Notes under the pieces: model-generated
What the model saw: only the letters and a program-made list of their open reading frames with translations
What the model was told of the DNA's origin: nothing
Database searches by the model: none
Made by a program: the position numbers and the translations under genes
Part shown: positions 28,111 through 37,843 of the stretch, one piece after another
How the letters are laid out: the number at the start of each line of letters is the position of its first letter
Numbering within the stretch: the first letter of the stretch is position 1
Origin: Fibrobacter sp.
GTDB lineage: Bacteria; Fibrobacterota; Chitinivibrionia; Chitinivibrionales; Chitinispirillaceae
Reading direction: 5' to 3'
NCBI GenBank assembly: GCA_012519985.1
Contig: JAAYPC010000046.1
Location: 17,967-81,966 of the forward strand
DNA: 64,000 bases

Positions 28111-28875
28111 TCATGCGTTTATTTTCTGTAAAAGCCTGGAACGCAGCTTCAGAATCGCTTTGGAGTGAATCTGACTTACCCGCGATTCTGTTATATCCAG
28201 CACCACTCCTATCTCTTTGAGCGTCAATTCCTCATAATGATAAAGTGCAACCACAAGCTTTTCCTTTTCCGGAAGCTCGGCGATAACACTTTTAAGGATG
28301 TTCTTTACCTCTGCAAACCCCATTTCCTTCAGTGGGTTTTCACTTCCAGGGTCCTCGATAGTATCTATGAGCCTTATTTCCTTTGAATCCGATCCCCGAT
28401 TCGGCATCGATTCCTCTAATGAAAGTATCGTTGTGGGGGTAACTTCAGAGAGGAGTTCTTCGTATTCCTCAAGACTTATCCCCATCTCCTCACACACCTC
28501 ATCATCGTAAGGAATCCTGCCAAGCTGGTTTTCCAGCTTCGCAAAAACTCTCTGAAGATCTCTGGATTTTTGCCTCACCGAGCGGGGTACCCAATCCAGA
28601 GATCTCAGCTCATCCAGAATAGCTCCCCTTATCTTATGACCTGCATAAGTCTCAAATTTAAAACCTCGCTCCGGTTCGAAAGTCTCAACTGCCTTTATTA
28701 AACCCATTATCCCAGCACTTATTAAATCATTGCTGTCTACGTGTTTAGGGAGATTTACCATAATCCGGGCAGCCACATATTTAACCAGATGTGCATACTC
28801 CACCAGCAACTTATCTTTGGAAATTTTGGAACCAGTATCCCTGTATTCACGCCATAGCAATTCAAGACTGGACAT
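28111..28875 (-). CDS. fliA: Flagellar sigma factor sigma-28 (FliA/WhiG family)
   Basis: RNA polymerase sigma factor for late flagellar genes. Region 2 is seen in LVKYVAARIMVNLPKHVDSN and FETYAGHKIRGAILDELRSLDWVPRSVR, the latter being the sigma-28 hallmark; region 3 in LGRIPYDDEVCEEMGISLEE; region 4 in YHYEELTLKEIGVVLDITES with its helix-turn-helix. At 254 aa it has the typical length. It begins 3 bp after the small membrane protein gene, inside the flhA-flhF-flhG operon, the usual context. No FlgM is visible in the window. Confidence 0.93.
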   Translation of the reverse strand: MSSLELLWREYRDTGSKISKDKLLVEYAHLVKYVAARIMVNLPKHVDSNDLISAGIMGLIKAVETFEPERGFKFETYAGHKIRGAILDELRSLDWVPRSVRQKSRDLQRVFAKLENQLGRIPYDDEVCEEMGISLEEYEELLSEVTPTTILSLEESMPNRGSDSKEIRLIDTIEDPGSENPLKEMGFAEVKNILKSVIAELPEKEKLVVALYHYEELTLKEIGVVLDITESRVSQIHSKAILKLRSRLLQKINA

Positions 28876-28878
28876 ATC

Positions 28879-29262
28879 TTAGGCTCCATGCGGTTTTTTA
28901 ATTTTATTTGCCGGTTTTGTTTTTTTTTGCACAGAAAGACTCGATTCATCATCAAACAGAGGCATATCTGGCCCTCCTGGAAGCGCATCTTCGTTTTTCT
29001 CGTTTATTCGCTGTATAAGTCCCCCCTCAAGCATACCCGTTTTTTCCACCTCTAAATCGGTTAACACACCCTTGAATATGATATCGCCCAGAATGTATCC
29101 TGTAAACCAGAATAATCCTCCACCTACCAGTGCCTTAATTATACACATAATCAGGGAGCCAAAATCAAATGGATCATCGCTTGAAGCCAGACTTATAAAA
29201 AGAACACCAAAAAAAACTGTATAACCCAGTAACATCGCAGCTTTTTTGATCCAATAAATCAT
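28879..29262 (-). CDS. Small membrane protein of the flagellar operon
   Basis: Not recognised by name. Two membrane helices (about 8-28 and 37-60) are followed by a soluble tail with acidic and then basic segments (KKTKPANKIKKPHGA). It lies 17 bp after flhG and 3 bp before fliA, so it is clearly in the operon. Similar small membrane proteins occur between flhG and fliA in several flagellated lineages. Role unknown. Confidence 0.65.
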   Translation of the reverse strand: MIYWIKKAAMLLGYTVFFGVLFISLASSDDPFDFGSLIMCIIKALVGGGLFWFTGYILGDIIFKGVLTDLEVEKTGMLEGGLIQRINEKNEDALPGGPDMPLFDDESSLSVQKKTKPANKIKKPHGA

Positions 29263-29279
29263 CTCTGTAGCCCTTATCC

Positions 29280-30155
29280 TTACCAGAATTTCCTGAAAAA
29301 TCCAGTCCTTTTCACAGACGCCATCCCATTTAGTTTTCTGGCGGCAGCAGCAATTCTCACGCAGAACCCATCGCCTGTCTTATCCAGAACCATAAGCCGC
29401 TGCCTTCTTACAGACTTTGGTATCTCCTTGTTAAATAAAAGAATTCCCAATAATTCCAGCGGCATTTTCAGAAATTTTACCACTAAAGCATTTAACCTGT
29501 CAAATGTTTCGACCCCATCACGTTCAGATACTGCCATGTTAACCAGAGTCTGAATTCTCCTGGCCCCCTTCTCATAAAGCACTTTTACCATCGCATACGC
29601 ATCTGCAAGTGAAGTGGGCTCAGGGCTCATCACCAACACCACTTGATCGGCTCTGGAAGCAAAGCGAATCACATTTGCCCCGATTCCTGCACCCGTATCT
29701 ATGATCATGAAATCATACTGTTCTTCAAGGTTATAGAAATGGTGCTGAAGTAACTCCAGATGCCCCAGATCAAGATTGGCTAACTCCTCCAGACCCGAAG
29801 CACCGGGAAGAATATCCACTCCTCCAACTCCCTTTATAATCACCTGCTCCAGAGTACAGCTTTGATCAAAAAAATGGGACAGATTGTATCTGGGTGCCAA
29901 CCCCAGCAGTATATGCACATTTGCCAATCCCAGATCTGCATCCAACAGAAGTACTTTTTTCTTCAAAGATGCCAGACTTACAGCCAATGATAAAGCGATG
30001 TTGGTCTTGCCCACACCGCCTTTACCGCTGGTAACTGCTATACTTTTGCAACGGACCGTTGCGGGAGTGACATTACTGTTTGGAGAGTTATCTGCTGAAC
30101 TAACAATTTCGCGGCTTCGCGCCAGTTCGCGCAATCTCTGAGCCTGATCATTCAC
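29280..30155 (-). CDS. flhG: Flagellar number regulator FlhG (FleN, MinD/ParA-type ATPase)
   Basis: MinD-like ATPase that controls flagellar number together with FlhF. The N-terminus NDQAQRLRELAR is the FlhG activation helix that contacts FlhF. The deviant Walker A is TSGKGGVGKTNIALSLA; DADLGLANVHILLGL and DYMIIDTGAGIG follow. At 291 aa it is normal length. Its start overlaps the flhF stop by 8 bp, so translation is coupled. Gene order flhA-flhF-flhG-fliA is conserved. Confidence 0.94.
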   Translation of the reverse strand: MNDQAQRLRELARSREIVSSADNSPNSNVTPATVRCKSIAVTSGKGGVGKTNIALSLAVSLASLKKKVLLLDADLGLANVHILLGLAPRYNLSHFFDQSCTLEQVIIKGVGGVDILPGASGLEELANLDLGHLELLQHHFYNLEEQYDFMIIDTGAGIGANVIRFASRADQVVLVMSPEPTSLADAYAMVKVLYEKGARRIQTLVNMAVSERDGVETFDRLNALVVKFLKMPLELLGILLFNKEIPKSVRRQRLMVLDKTGDGFCVRIAAAARKLNGMASVKRTGFFRKFW

Positions 30156-31398
30156 CTTTTACAACTCCCCACAACCGTTGAATGTATCTTGATGGATGAG
30201 CAAGCTCGATATCATCCGGTACACTCTGGCCAAAAGTAAAATAGGAAACAGGAATTGCCGATTCACTGACAATGTTGAATATGTTGCCCAGTTTCACAGT
30301 CTCATCCAGTTTTGTGAAGATCAGACGGTTTATGTTAAAAGAACGGTACCGGTTAACTATGTCACAGAGGTCAGAATCCTTTGTGGTTGCACTCATCACC
30401 AGATGAATCTCATCGGGAATAAAAGCACCAAGAAGATCCTTCAGGTCATCCATGTGCTCCTCATTTCGCTGGGACCTTCCGGCTGTATCAATTAATACCA
30501 GATCATCGGATGCACAACTTTTCATCGCTTCGTCAATCTCATCTGGAGAAAAAACTACATGTAAACCCACTTTTATAATATCTGCAAACATCCGAATCTG
30601 TTCTATAGCAGCTATTCTATAAGTGTCTGCGGTTATGATGGAAACTTTCCTGTTCTTGTTAAGGCAGCAGTGGGCTGCGATTTTTGCCAGAGTGGTAGTC
30701 TTTCCTGAACCGGTAGGTCCAACAAACGCTATCACCAATGGGCTGTCCTTTTTCAGCTTTATTGGTCCGCTGACTGGAAATATGTCGTTAATTGAAGAAA
30801 GGAACGTTTTCTCTGCCATTGCATCTGACAATAACAGATTCGGTGAACCGATCTTTTTAAGCACACTGCCTGCTATTTCCGGTTTTACTTCTGCATCCAA
30901 AAGCTGCTTATAAATATTCATCCATGCGCCAGAGAGTGCCGGTGGAGCAGATGAGGCTGTGGAGCCGTTTCCTACGATGTTTTTCACCAGTGTAGTTAAC
31001 TCCTGTATATTCTCCTTCAGCTCTTCAATCTGCTGTTTGTCTTTTTTTGATTGTGAATCAGGTCCAACCGATTGAGTTTTCTCCTGCGAAATCAGTTCCT
31101 TAAAAAAAGGCCTGATCTCAGGAGCATCGGGAGCGTTTGTATCTATAATATTTGAGCTGCGAGGGCGTTTATAAACTCCTGTCGGGTTTCCATTCATCTT
31201 CAGCGGTGCCATGCGTTCTGCCTTCACCGCATCCTCATCTATTCCTGCTGTGACCTCTATCTCATCTTTGGAACCAAGATTGAAAACACTTTTGGGAATT
31301 TTTCTGGTTTTCAGTATAACGGCATCTTCACCCAGTTCCTCTTTTATCTGCAACAAAGCTTCACGCATACTGGAAGCAGCAAATTTTTTTATTCTCAT
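30148..31398 (-). CDS. flhF: Flagellar biosynthesis GTPase FlhF
   Basis: SRP-type GTPase that places flagella. The N-terminal B domain starts MRIKKFAASSMREALLQIKE with the family's EELGEDAVILKTR; a middle region of about 120 residues is low complexity and basic/acidic; the NG domain has VGPTGSGKTTTLAKIAAHC, IDTAGRSQRNEEHM and FTKLDETVKLG. At 416 aa it is of normal size. It starts 27 bp after flhA. Confidence 0.94.
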   Translation of the reverse strand: MRIKKFAASSMREALLQIKEELGEDAVILKTRKIPKSVFNLGSKDEIEVTAGIDEDAVKAERMAPLKMNGNPTGVYKRPRSSNIIDTNAPDAPEIRPFFKELISQEKTQSVGPDSQSKKDKQQIEELKENIQELTTLVKNIVGNGSTASSAPPALSGAWMNIYKQLLDAEVKPEIAGSVLKKIGSPNLLLSDAMAEKTFLSSINDIFPVSGPIKLKKDSPLVIAFVGPTGSGKTTTLAKIAAHCCLNKNRKVSIITADTYRIAAIEQIRMFADIIKVGLHVVFSPDEIDEAMKSCASDDLVLIDTAGRSQRNEEHMDDLKDLLGAFIPDEIHLVMSATTKDSDLCDIVNRYRSFNINRLIFTKLDETVKLGNIFNIVSESAIPVSYFTFGQSVPDDIELAHPSRYIQRLWGVVKGE

Positions 31399-31425
31399 AA
31401 GCCCTCACGAACATCTTTATTTACA

Positions 31426-33513
31426 TTAAATCGATATCATTCCCAGAGATCGGATCTCTATTCCTGGTACAATTTCATTATACGATAACACAACCAGATC
31501 CCGGTAGTTACTCTCACATAGCCGTTTGAATGCCGAACGTATGGTCGGTGAACAGATCACCAGAGGAACTTCTCCACTGCTTTTAATTTTTTCCACCATC
31601 TCCCCTACTTTGTCCAGTATTCTGCCAACTTCACCCGGAGACAGATTGAATCGGAAACCGGACTCGGTCTCCTGTACCACTCCCTCCAGTTTCGCTTCCA
31701 GATTAGGATCCAGAGTGATAACAGGAATTATGGAATCTTCATTTTTATACATTTCACAGATCTGTGTGCTGAGTGCGTTTCGCACATACTCTGTCAATAT
31801 CTCCGTATTCTTGCTTCTTGATGCCACATTGGCCAGTGTCTCAAGAATCAAAGCAAGATCTCTGATGGAAACCCGTTCCCTGAGAAGATTCTGCAGAACT
31901 TTATGCACATCACCCACATTCAGCACACCAGGTATGAGCTCATCAACCAGAGTCGAATTGCTCTCCTTTATATTGTCCAGAAGTGTGCGGACATCCTGAC
32001 GGGATAATATCTCATGGGCATGACTCTTGACTATTTCGGTAAGATGTGTAGCCAGTACTGCCGGTAGTTCAACAACAGTGTAACCGGACATTTCGGCATC
32101 CTCTTTCTGACTTTCGGTAATCCATAAGGCTGGAAGTCCGAATGCTGGCTCCACTGTCTGAATTCCACGGATCTTCTTTACTGCTGTTCCAGGATCCATT
32201 GCCAGATAAGCACCACTCATCAGCTCACCCTTGCCAACCGCAATGGTTCTTATTTTCATCCGGTACTCATTTGGCTTCAATTGGATATTATCCCTTATAC
32301 GGATAGGAGGAATTATGATTCCCAGTTCAGTTGCCAATTGACGTCTTATCATGGTTATGCGGTCGAGAAGATCGCCGCCCTGCTTTGCATCCACCAGTGG
32401 AATCAGCCCGTAGCCTATCTCCAGTTCCATCGGATCCACATGAAGATAATCCTCGATTCTTTCCTCTTTCTGCTCCGGTATCGCTTCCTTTATCTCTTTC
32501 TCCTGCACCTCTTTTAATTGTCTTCTGGAACCCATATATGCTGCTACCGAGCATGATACACCCAGGATTATAAAAGGAATTTTGGGAAATCCGGGAATGA
32601 GAGCAAATAAAATCATCATGGCACCGGCTACCCCTAAAACCTTTGGCCTGGAGAAAAGCTGATCGGTTATCTCTTGTCCAAGATCGTTCTGGGATGCAGC
32701 CCTGCTGACCAAAATTCCTGATCCCACCGAAATCATTAAAGCAGGAATCTGAGAAACTAATCCATCACCGATGGTAAGAGTGGTATAGGTGGAAAGTGCA
32801 GCGCCAAAATCCATGCCCAACTGCGCCACACCAATAATAAATCCTCCAATAACATTTATCAGGGTGATAAGAATTCCGGCAATAGCATCACCTCTGACAA
32901 ATTTTGATGCTCCATCCATGGCTCCGTAAAAGTCTGCTTCACGGGAGATCTGAACTCTTCTTGCCCTTGCCTGCTCCTCATTTATTAGTCCGGCATTGAG
33001 GTCCGCATCTATAGCCATCTGTTTACCGGGCATGGCATCCAGGGTAAATCTTGCTGCTACTTCTGCTATTCTACCAGCACCTTTTGTAATAACCACAAAT
33101 TGAATGATAACTATGATAAGGAAAATTATGGCACCAACCACCATATTTCCACTTGTCACAAATGTTCCAAAGACTCTCACCACCTCACCGGCATCTGCCT
33201 GACTGAGAATAAGTCTGGTGGTAGCCACATTCAGTGACAATCGAAAAAGAGTTACAGTCAGAAGCAGTGAAGGGAAAACCGAAAATTCCAGAGCCTCTTT
33301 GGTATACATGGAAACCAGTAGAATAACCATGGCCAGACAAAGGCTTAATGAAAGCATTATATCCATGAAAAAGGTAGGGATAGGGATAACCATTACCACC
33401 AAAATCCCTATCACTCCCAGAACTATGATCAGATCGCGCTGATGAGTCAAGTTCTTGAAAAAAGGGGAGCTTATGATATTGCTTGCTACCTGGGGCATAT
33501 TTCCTGAATTCAT
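31426..33513 (-). CDS. flhA: Flagellar export apparatus protein FlhA
   Basis: Largest inner-membrane subunit of the flagellar type III export gate. Eight membrane helices fill residues about 25-330 with the FHIPEP-family motif AVITKGAGRIAEVAARFTLDAMPGKQMAIDADLNAG. The soluble C-terminal domain (about 355-695) contains LGIIIPPIRIRDNIQLKPNE. At 695 aa it matches the family. It is the first gene of this block; upstream lies a 426-bp repeat-bearing gap, not flhB as is common. Confidence 0.96.
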   Translation of the reverse strand: MNSGNMPQVASNIISSPFFKNLTHQRDLIIVLGVIGILVVMVIPIPTFFMDIMLSLSLCLAMVILLVSMYTKEALEFSVFPSLLLTVTLFRLSLNVATTRLILSQADAGEVVRVFGTFVTSGNMVVGAIIFLIIVIIQFVVITKGAGRIAEVAARFTLDAMPGKQMAIDADLNAGLINEEQARARRVQISREADFYGAMDGASKFVRGDAIAGILITLINVIGGFIIGVAQLGMDFGAALSTYTTLTIGDGLVSQIPALMISVGSGILVSRAASQNDLGQEITDQLFSRPKVLGVAGAMMILFALIPGFPKIPFIILGVSCSVAAYMGSRRQLKEVQEKEIKEAIPEQKEERIEDYLHVDPMELEIGYGLIPLVDAKQGGDLLDRITMIRRQLATELGIIIPPIRIRDNIQLKPNEYRMKIRTIAVGKGELMSGAYLAMDPGTAVKKIRGIQTVEPAFGLPALWITESQKEDAEMSGYTVVELPAVLATHLTEIVKSHAHEILSRQDVRTLLDNIKESNSTLVDELIPGVLNVGDVHKVLQNLLRERVSIRDLALILETLANVASRSKNTEILTEYVRNALSTQICEMYKNEDSIIPVITLDPNLEAKLEGVVQETESGFRFNLSPGEVGRILDKVGEMVEKIKSSGEVPLVICSPTIRSAFKRLCESNYRDLVVLSYNEIVPGIEIRSLGMISI

Positions 33514-33734
33514 TTAAGCCCGATTCTTAAGAGACAATGCTTAAAAAAAGTAACAGAGGGGAATTTCCCTAACTGATTGAATCATAATCGTCTATAATAG
33601 TATAGCAATGGCAGGAAAGAGGCAAGAGGCATTTGTAGCTGGTTGGGTTCTCTAAATCTCTTTACCAGCCCCCTAAATCCCATAGCCATAAGGTTAATGC
33701 TTGTAACACATTGAATCGAAGGGAGTAACGCATT

Positions 33735-33937
33735 CCAGCCCCCCTAAAGTCCCCCAAAGGGGGACTTTAGGATAATGTGACCAAGCTTGATTTGTGGGTC
33801 TTAGTTCCCCCTTTGGGGGTTAGGGGGCTCCATTCTGGGGGACTTAAGAACGGAAAAGACCTCGGGATCAAGTTCACAGTTACATAATGAGATCTTAAAG
33901 TCTCCCGATGTACATCGGGAGAATTAGGGGGTTTAGG
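33735..33937. repeat. Palindrome-rich dispersed intergenic repeat, copy A
   Basis: The 426-bp gap between msrB and flhA holds no gene. It has a perfect stem CCTAAAGTCCCCC-AAA-GGGGGACTTTAGG (33743-33771) and a perfect 22-bp palindrome TCTCCCGATGTACATCGGGA(GA) at 33901-33922. The segment from about 33837 to 33937 closely matches a second copy at about 61867-61980 (TCAAGTTCACAGTTACAT.ATG.GATCTTAAA then the same palindrome). Confidence 0.75.
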
Positions 33938-33939
33938 AA

Positions 33940-34395
33940 TTAATTGGATTCAAACAATTTCCTGTATTCCCCGTAACCTTCCTCTTCCAGTTTTTCTTTG
34001 GGGATAAAACGCAGCGCTGAAGAGTTGATGCAATAGCGCAATCCCTCCGGCCCTGGGCCATCATTAAAAACATGGCCAAGATGAGAATCGCCGATTTTAC
34101 TTTTAACCTCAGTGCGGATCATTCCATGGCTGGAATCGATTTTCTCTGATATTCTTTGTTTGTCTATGGGTTTAGTGAAACTGGGCCATCCAGTGCCGGA
34201 GTCATATTTTTCCTTTGAGCTGAAAAGCGGCTCCCCAGTTACCACATCCACATAGATTCCCTCTTCCTTATTATCCCAGTATTCATTATCAAAAGGTGGT
34301 TCTGTGCCACACAACTGAGTCACCCTGAATTGAGTGGGATTGAGTTTTTCCTTTATCTCCTGCAGACTGGGTTTTCTGAAGTTATTACCCTTCAT
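33940..34395 (-). CDS. msrB: Peptide methionine (R)-S-oxide reductase MsrB
   Basis: Reduces methionine-R-sulfoxide in proteins. Signature stretches are [33 protein letters not shown] and the catalytic cysteine in [11 protein letters not shown]. The two CxxC zinc-binding pairs of the E. coli form are absent ([11 protein letters not shown] and KSKIGDSH stand in their place), so this is the zinc-free type. The resolving Cys before GWPSF is replaced by Thr (SGTGWPSF). 151 aa; stand-alone gene outside the flagellar operon. Confidence 0.95.
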   Translation of the reverse strand: MKGNNFRKPSLQEIKEKLNPTQFRVTQLCGTEPPFDNEYWDNKEEGIYVDVVTGEPLFSSKEKYDSGTGWPSFTKPIDKQRISEKIDSSHGMIRTEVKSKIGDSHLGHVFNDGPGPEGLRYCINSSALRFIPKEKLEEEGYGEYRKLFESN

Positions 34396-34722
34396 AGTGC
34401 CTCCCCTCTTTTTTTTATGTTGGTCTTATAATATTACGGTTCAGATGAGCGGTTTAAATTGGTAAAAGGGGAAAATAAAGAATATCGAATATCGAATAAC
34501 GAATTTCGAATATCGAAGTGAATGGAACAGTCAGGACATTTTTTTCCTGACCAGTCTGTAGAGACCATATTGTTGGTTTGTAATACTTTTACCAGGGAAG
34601 GATTAAGTAAGACTCAAACAATAACGCCAATGATTTTCACGTCTGGATTAGTCTTTGCGTTTTCAATATCTCAGCGGGTTTTATCAATTACTGAGCTTTA
34701 TTCATTGGACAAGGAAATTTTG
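34396..34722. repeat. Intergenic region with a CGAATATCGAATAACGAAT-type repeat
   Basis: At about 34480-34518 GAATATCGAATATCGAATAA continues as further TCGAAT units with about 9-bp spacing. A related stretch CGAAATTCGAAATTCGAAAT occurs near 61740. The ORF track extends the next gene into this region (start 34522), but that sequence carries no family residues. No other feature seen. Confidence 0.5.
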
Positions 34723-35691
34723 ATGGCAAAGAATCCACACTCCAATAATGATACCCATGGACGACTGGCTAAGACCCCTGAAGAAATACCTAAACGAGGG
34801 TGGTTCGATATCATCAAACGGGTTTTCAGGGAGATCTCTGATGACAATGTCAGCATAATTTCTGCAGGAATGGCTTTTTATGCTTTTTTAGCCATTTTTC
34901 CGGCCATTGCTGCCATTATTTCCATTTATGGTTTGATTGCAGATCCTCAGACCGTCCAACAACATCTCTCTTCAGTTGCTGAAGTACTCCCCAGTCAGGC
35001 ATCTGAACTGATGCGTTCTCAATTGGGGCAGATTGCCAAAGGATCATCCACGGCACTGAGTTGGGGACTGTTATTGAGTGTATTCCTGAGCCTCTGGAGC
35101 GCCAACCGGGGAACCAGTGCGCTTTTTGAAGGTCTCAATGTTGTCTACGATGAAAAAAACACGAGGGGTTTTGTTAAGAGCACCGCTCTCACACTGTTAT
35201 TTACGTTGCTGGGGGTGATAGTAGCTATCATAAGTATTGCGCTGGTGATTGCTTTGCCTGCACTTGCAGAGGGCATAGGAATCTCCGGTGTTTTTATGAC
35301 AACCCTCATGTGGTTAAGGTGGATTCTTCTGGCAGGATTAATCATGCTGAGTCTTGCCGCCCTTTACCGTTTCGCTCCGGACCGTAAAAACCCCAAATGG
35401 CAATGGGTGAGCTGGGGTTCGGTTCTATCAACGATTCTCTGGATCGGCGGCTCCATAGGTTTTTCTTATTATGTGGATAATTTTGGCAATTACAACGCAA
35501 CTTATGGCTCATTGGCAGCAGTTGTAATACTGCTTTTCTGGCTCTATCTTTCCAGTTTTGTCATTCTTTTCGGCGCGGAATTTAATTCCGAAATTGAGCA
35601 TCAGACCAGTGTAGATACCACCACCGGAAAACAGATGCCTATGGGTAAGCGTGGTGCACATCAGGCAGATGATCTGGGCGAGGCGGCATGA
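34723..35691 (+). CDS. YihY/BrkB-family membrane protein
   Basis: Inner-membrane protein of the YihY (RbN-like, formerly RNase BN) family of unknown activity. The family core starts at about residue 35 (IISAGMAFYAFLAIFPAIAAI), with six membrane helices to about residue 290; SLWSANRGTSALFEGLNVVYDE and YGSLAAVVILLFWLYLSSFV are conserved. The start at 34723 has AAGGAAATTTTG upstream and gives 322 aa; the ORF from 34522 adds 67 unrelated residues. Some family members are transport-like, but none is biochemically settled. Confidence 0.88.
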   Translation: MAKNPHSNNDTHGRLAKTPEEIPKRGWFDIIKRVFREISDDNVSIISAGMAFYAFLAIFPAIAAIISIYGLIADPQTVQQHLSSVAEVLPSQASELMRSQLGQIAKGSSTALSWGLLLSVFLSLWSANRGTSALFEGLNVVYDEKNTRGFVKSTALTLLFTLLGVIVAIISIALVIALPALAEGIGISGVFMTTLMWLRWILLAGLIMLSLAALYRFAPDRKNPKWQWVSWGSVLSTILWIGGSIGFSYYVDNFGNYNATYGSLAAVVILLFWLYLSSFVILFGAEFNSEIEHQTSVDTTTGKQMPMGKRGAHQADDLGEAA

Positions 35692-35805
35692 ACGTAGTAA
35701 GCTTATTTGCGAGATTAAGCAGTTTCAATCACAATTGAATATTGATCCAAGATTAAACCCTAAAGCTATTCCTGTTCGCTCACTAAGTTTTTAAATTCAA
35801 AATTA

Positions 35806-36125
35806 AAGGTCTGTAAAGTAACCTGAAAGGTTTAGGGTTTAATTTGAAAGGTTTAGGGTTTAATTTGAAAGGTTTAGGGTTTAATTTGAAAGGTTTAGAG
35901 TTTAATTTGAAAGGTTTAGGGTTAACCCCCAAAGGTTTTAGGGCTTGTCCCCCAAAAGGTTTCCACTTTACCCCCTAAGGTTTTGCGTTAAAGTGGAAAG
36001 GTTTAGGGATTACCCCCTAAGGTTTTTGCGCCAGAATCTTTAAGGTCTGTAAAGTAATCTTAAAGGTCTGTAAAGAAAATTAAAAGGTCTGTAAACTAAC
36101 CCCAAAGCTTTTAAGATACTAGTTC
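35806..36125. repeat. Tandem array of about 15 units with 21-bp period
   Basis: The anchor AAGGT (last unit AAGCT) starts at 35806, 35827, 35848, 35869, 35890, 35911, 35932, 35956, 35977, 35998, 36019, 36042, 36063, 36084 and 36105. Thus 12 of 14 steps are exactly 21 bp. The first half is nearly identical (AAGGTTTAGGGTTTAATTTGA); later units diverge to forms such as AAGGTCTGTAAAGTAATC while keeping the period. It is non-coding and lies upstream of the GH5 gene. It is not a CRISPR because there are no unique spacers. Confidence 0.85.
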
Positions 36126-36398
36126 AAACATTTTGGATGGAGAAAACGGATTTCTTGTATCTGTGTTAGCTTCAATTCTCTTGATTGGGGAAATGAGTGA
36201 TTCTCCAAATAAAGAAACACTTTACCTAAAGAGTAAAATCAATAAAACATCGGTTGGATCAAGAGAATTCAAAGTATATGCGATTATTGACAATTATTTG
36301 GTGTTATTTTATTAATATGTGATGGCAAGTGAAATAACATAAACACTGTGGCACGAATAGATGAAACACTTTACCCATTTTTCTGGAAGGGCGCGGCA

Positions 36399-37754
36399 AT
36401 GAATTCTTCTTACATTTTAAGAAATGTTTTTGTTTTAATCCTCTTTGCTCTCGCTGTTGCCTCGGCGCAGCCTGCCAACACAATCAAATACAATGGCAAA
36501 GACTACTACATTAACGGTATTAATGTCCCCTGGAACGCATTCGGTACCGATGCCGGTACACATTATGAGTGGGGCCCTCTTTATGACCGGGATTTCTTCT
36601 CTACATTTTTTCAGGAATGCAAAGCCTACGGTGTAAACTGTGTCCGCTGGTGGGTCCATTGTGATGGAAGATCAACACCGGAATTTGACGAAAACGGTTT
36701 TGTTACCGGTCTCGATGACAATTTTCTTTCCAATATGGAGGATCTGCTCTCCATTGCCGCAGAGAACAATGTGATGGTTATGCCTTGCCTGTGGTCTTTT
36801 GACATGACGAAGGATTTTACAACTGATGCAGGGAAGTATGCCGGTTTGCATGCCGATCTAATTCAGGACTCGGCTAAGACAAGATCGTACATCAATAATG
36901 CCCTGATCCCCATGGTACAAAAATTTGCCAACACCTGCAACCTTTTTGCCTGGGAGATAATAAATGAACCGGAGTGGAGCATCGATGGTCCGGGGACCAC
37001 TGTGCAGAAGGTCAGCGCTACCGAGATGGCAAGGTTCTGTGCAATGATCGCCGAAGCGATTCATCTTCACTCTGACAAGATGGTGACCGTTGGGTCAGCA
37101 TGTCTCAAATGGCACTCATCGAAACAGCCTCCGGCCGAAACACACTACTGGAGTGACTATTTTCTTCAGGCCGCATACAATAAACCTAAAGCGTACCTGG
37201 ATTTTTATCAGATACACTATTATGACTGGATGTTTAACCCTGACTGGGGATACGATCCTTTCCAGTCCGGGAAAACGGCTGAATACTGGGAGCTTGACAA
37301 GCCAACTATCATAGGAGAATCCCCGGGAATGGAGGGGCAGTATACGGTAGAACAGATGATAAACAATGCTTACGAGAACGGATTCGCCGGTATAATGCCC
37401 TGGTCCTACTTTGCCAATGATGGACACGGAACATGGGACAACTGCAAATCGGCTCTTAAGGCTTTCCGCGATGCACATGCATCGATTGTTGATTTTGAAT
37501 GCACCGGTACCTCTACAATCAAGATCAGGAGCAATTCTGAGGATAAATTTACCTCTGCAGACCTTTTCCGTCCAGGACGATTGAATAACGATTATACAAT
37601 CAAAGTATTTGATACACAAGGAAGGCTTGTAATCAAGGGACAGGCCGGGAAGGCGCTTTCCAGATCACAAATCACTTCACATAAGACTTTAATCTACCAG
37701 GTTACAGGAAGTGGCGGGAACCTTGTCAAAGCAGGAAAGCTCATGATTGAATGA
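36399..37754 (+). CDS. Secreted GH5-type glycoside hydrolase (cellulase/mannanase fold)
   Basis: Likely endo-acting hydrolase on cellulose, mannan or related glucans. After a signal peptide (about 1-26) comes a TIM barrel. VNCVRWWVHCDGR is an early strand, IINEPEW carries the acid/base Glu, and KPTIIGESPG the nucleophile Glu. The C-terminus (VFDTQGRLVIKG, LVKAGKLMIE) is a short sorting-type tail like those on the other hydrolases here. The start at 36399 follows GGAAGGG; the ORF start at 36348 lacks an RBS. It is the only plus-strand enzyme in the island. Confidence 0.85.
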   Translation: MNSSYILRNVFVLILFALAVASAQPANTIKYNGKDYYINGINVPWNAFGTDAGTHYEWGPLYDRDFFSTFFQECKAYGVNCVRWWVHCDGRSTPEFDENGFVTGLDDNFLSNMEDLLSIAAENNVMVMPCLWSFDMTKDFTTDAGKYAGLHADLIQDSAKTRSYINNALIPMVQKFANTCNLFAWEIINEPEWSIDGPGTTVQKVSATEMARFCAMIAEAIHLHSDKMVTVGSACLKWHSSKQPPAETHYWSDYFLQAAYNKPKAYLDFYQIHYYDWMFNPDWGYDPFQSGKTAEYWELDKPTIIGESPGMEGQYTVEQMINNAYENGFAGIMPWSYFANDGHGTWDNCKSALKAFRDAHASIVDFECTGTSTIKIRSNSEDKFTSADLFRPGRLNNDYTIKVFDTQGRLVIKGQAGKALSRSQITSHKTLIYQVTGSGGNLVKAGKLMIE

Positions 37755-37843
37755 TCTTTACCTGCATGCAGCACAGACACGAAAGCACCTTCTTTCCTCT
37801 TAACAAGTCAAGGATTGCAGGTGCTTAAATAAGCAGTACTGAT

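Noticed and set aside
34522-34722. N-terminal extension of the YihY-like protein
   Set aside because: A better start with RBS exists at 34723, and the extension overlaps repeat-like sequence.
35806-36125. CRISPR array in the 21-bp repeat region
   Set aside because: There are no distinct spacers and no cas genes; units follow each other directly at 21 bp.
36133-36315. 60-aa plus-strand ORF
   Set aside because: Begins in repeat-derived sequence, no RBS or recognisable domain.
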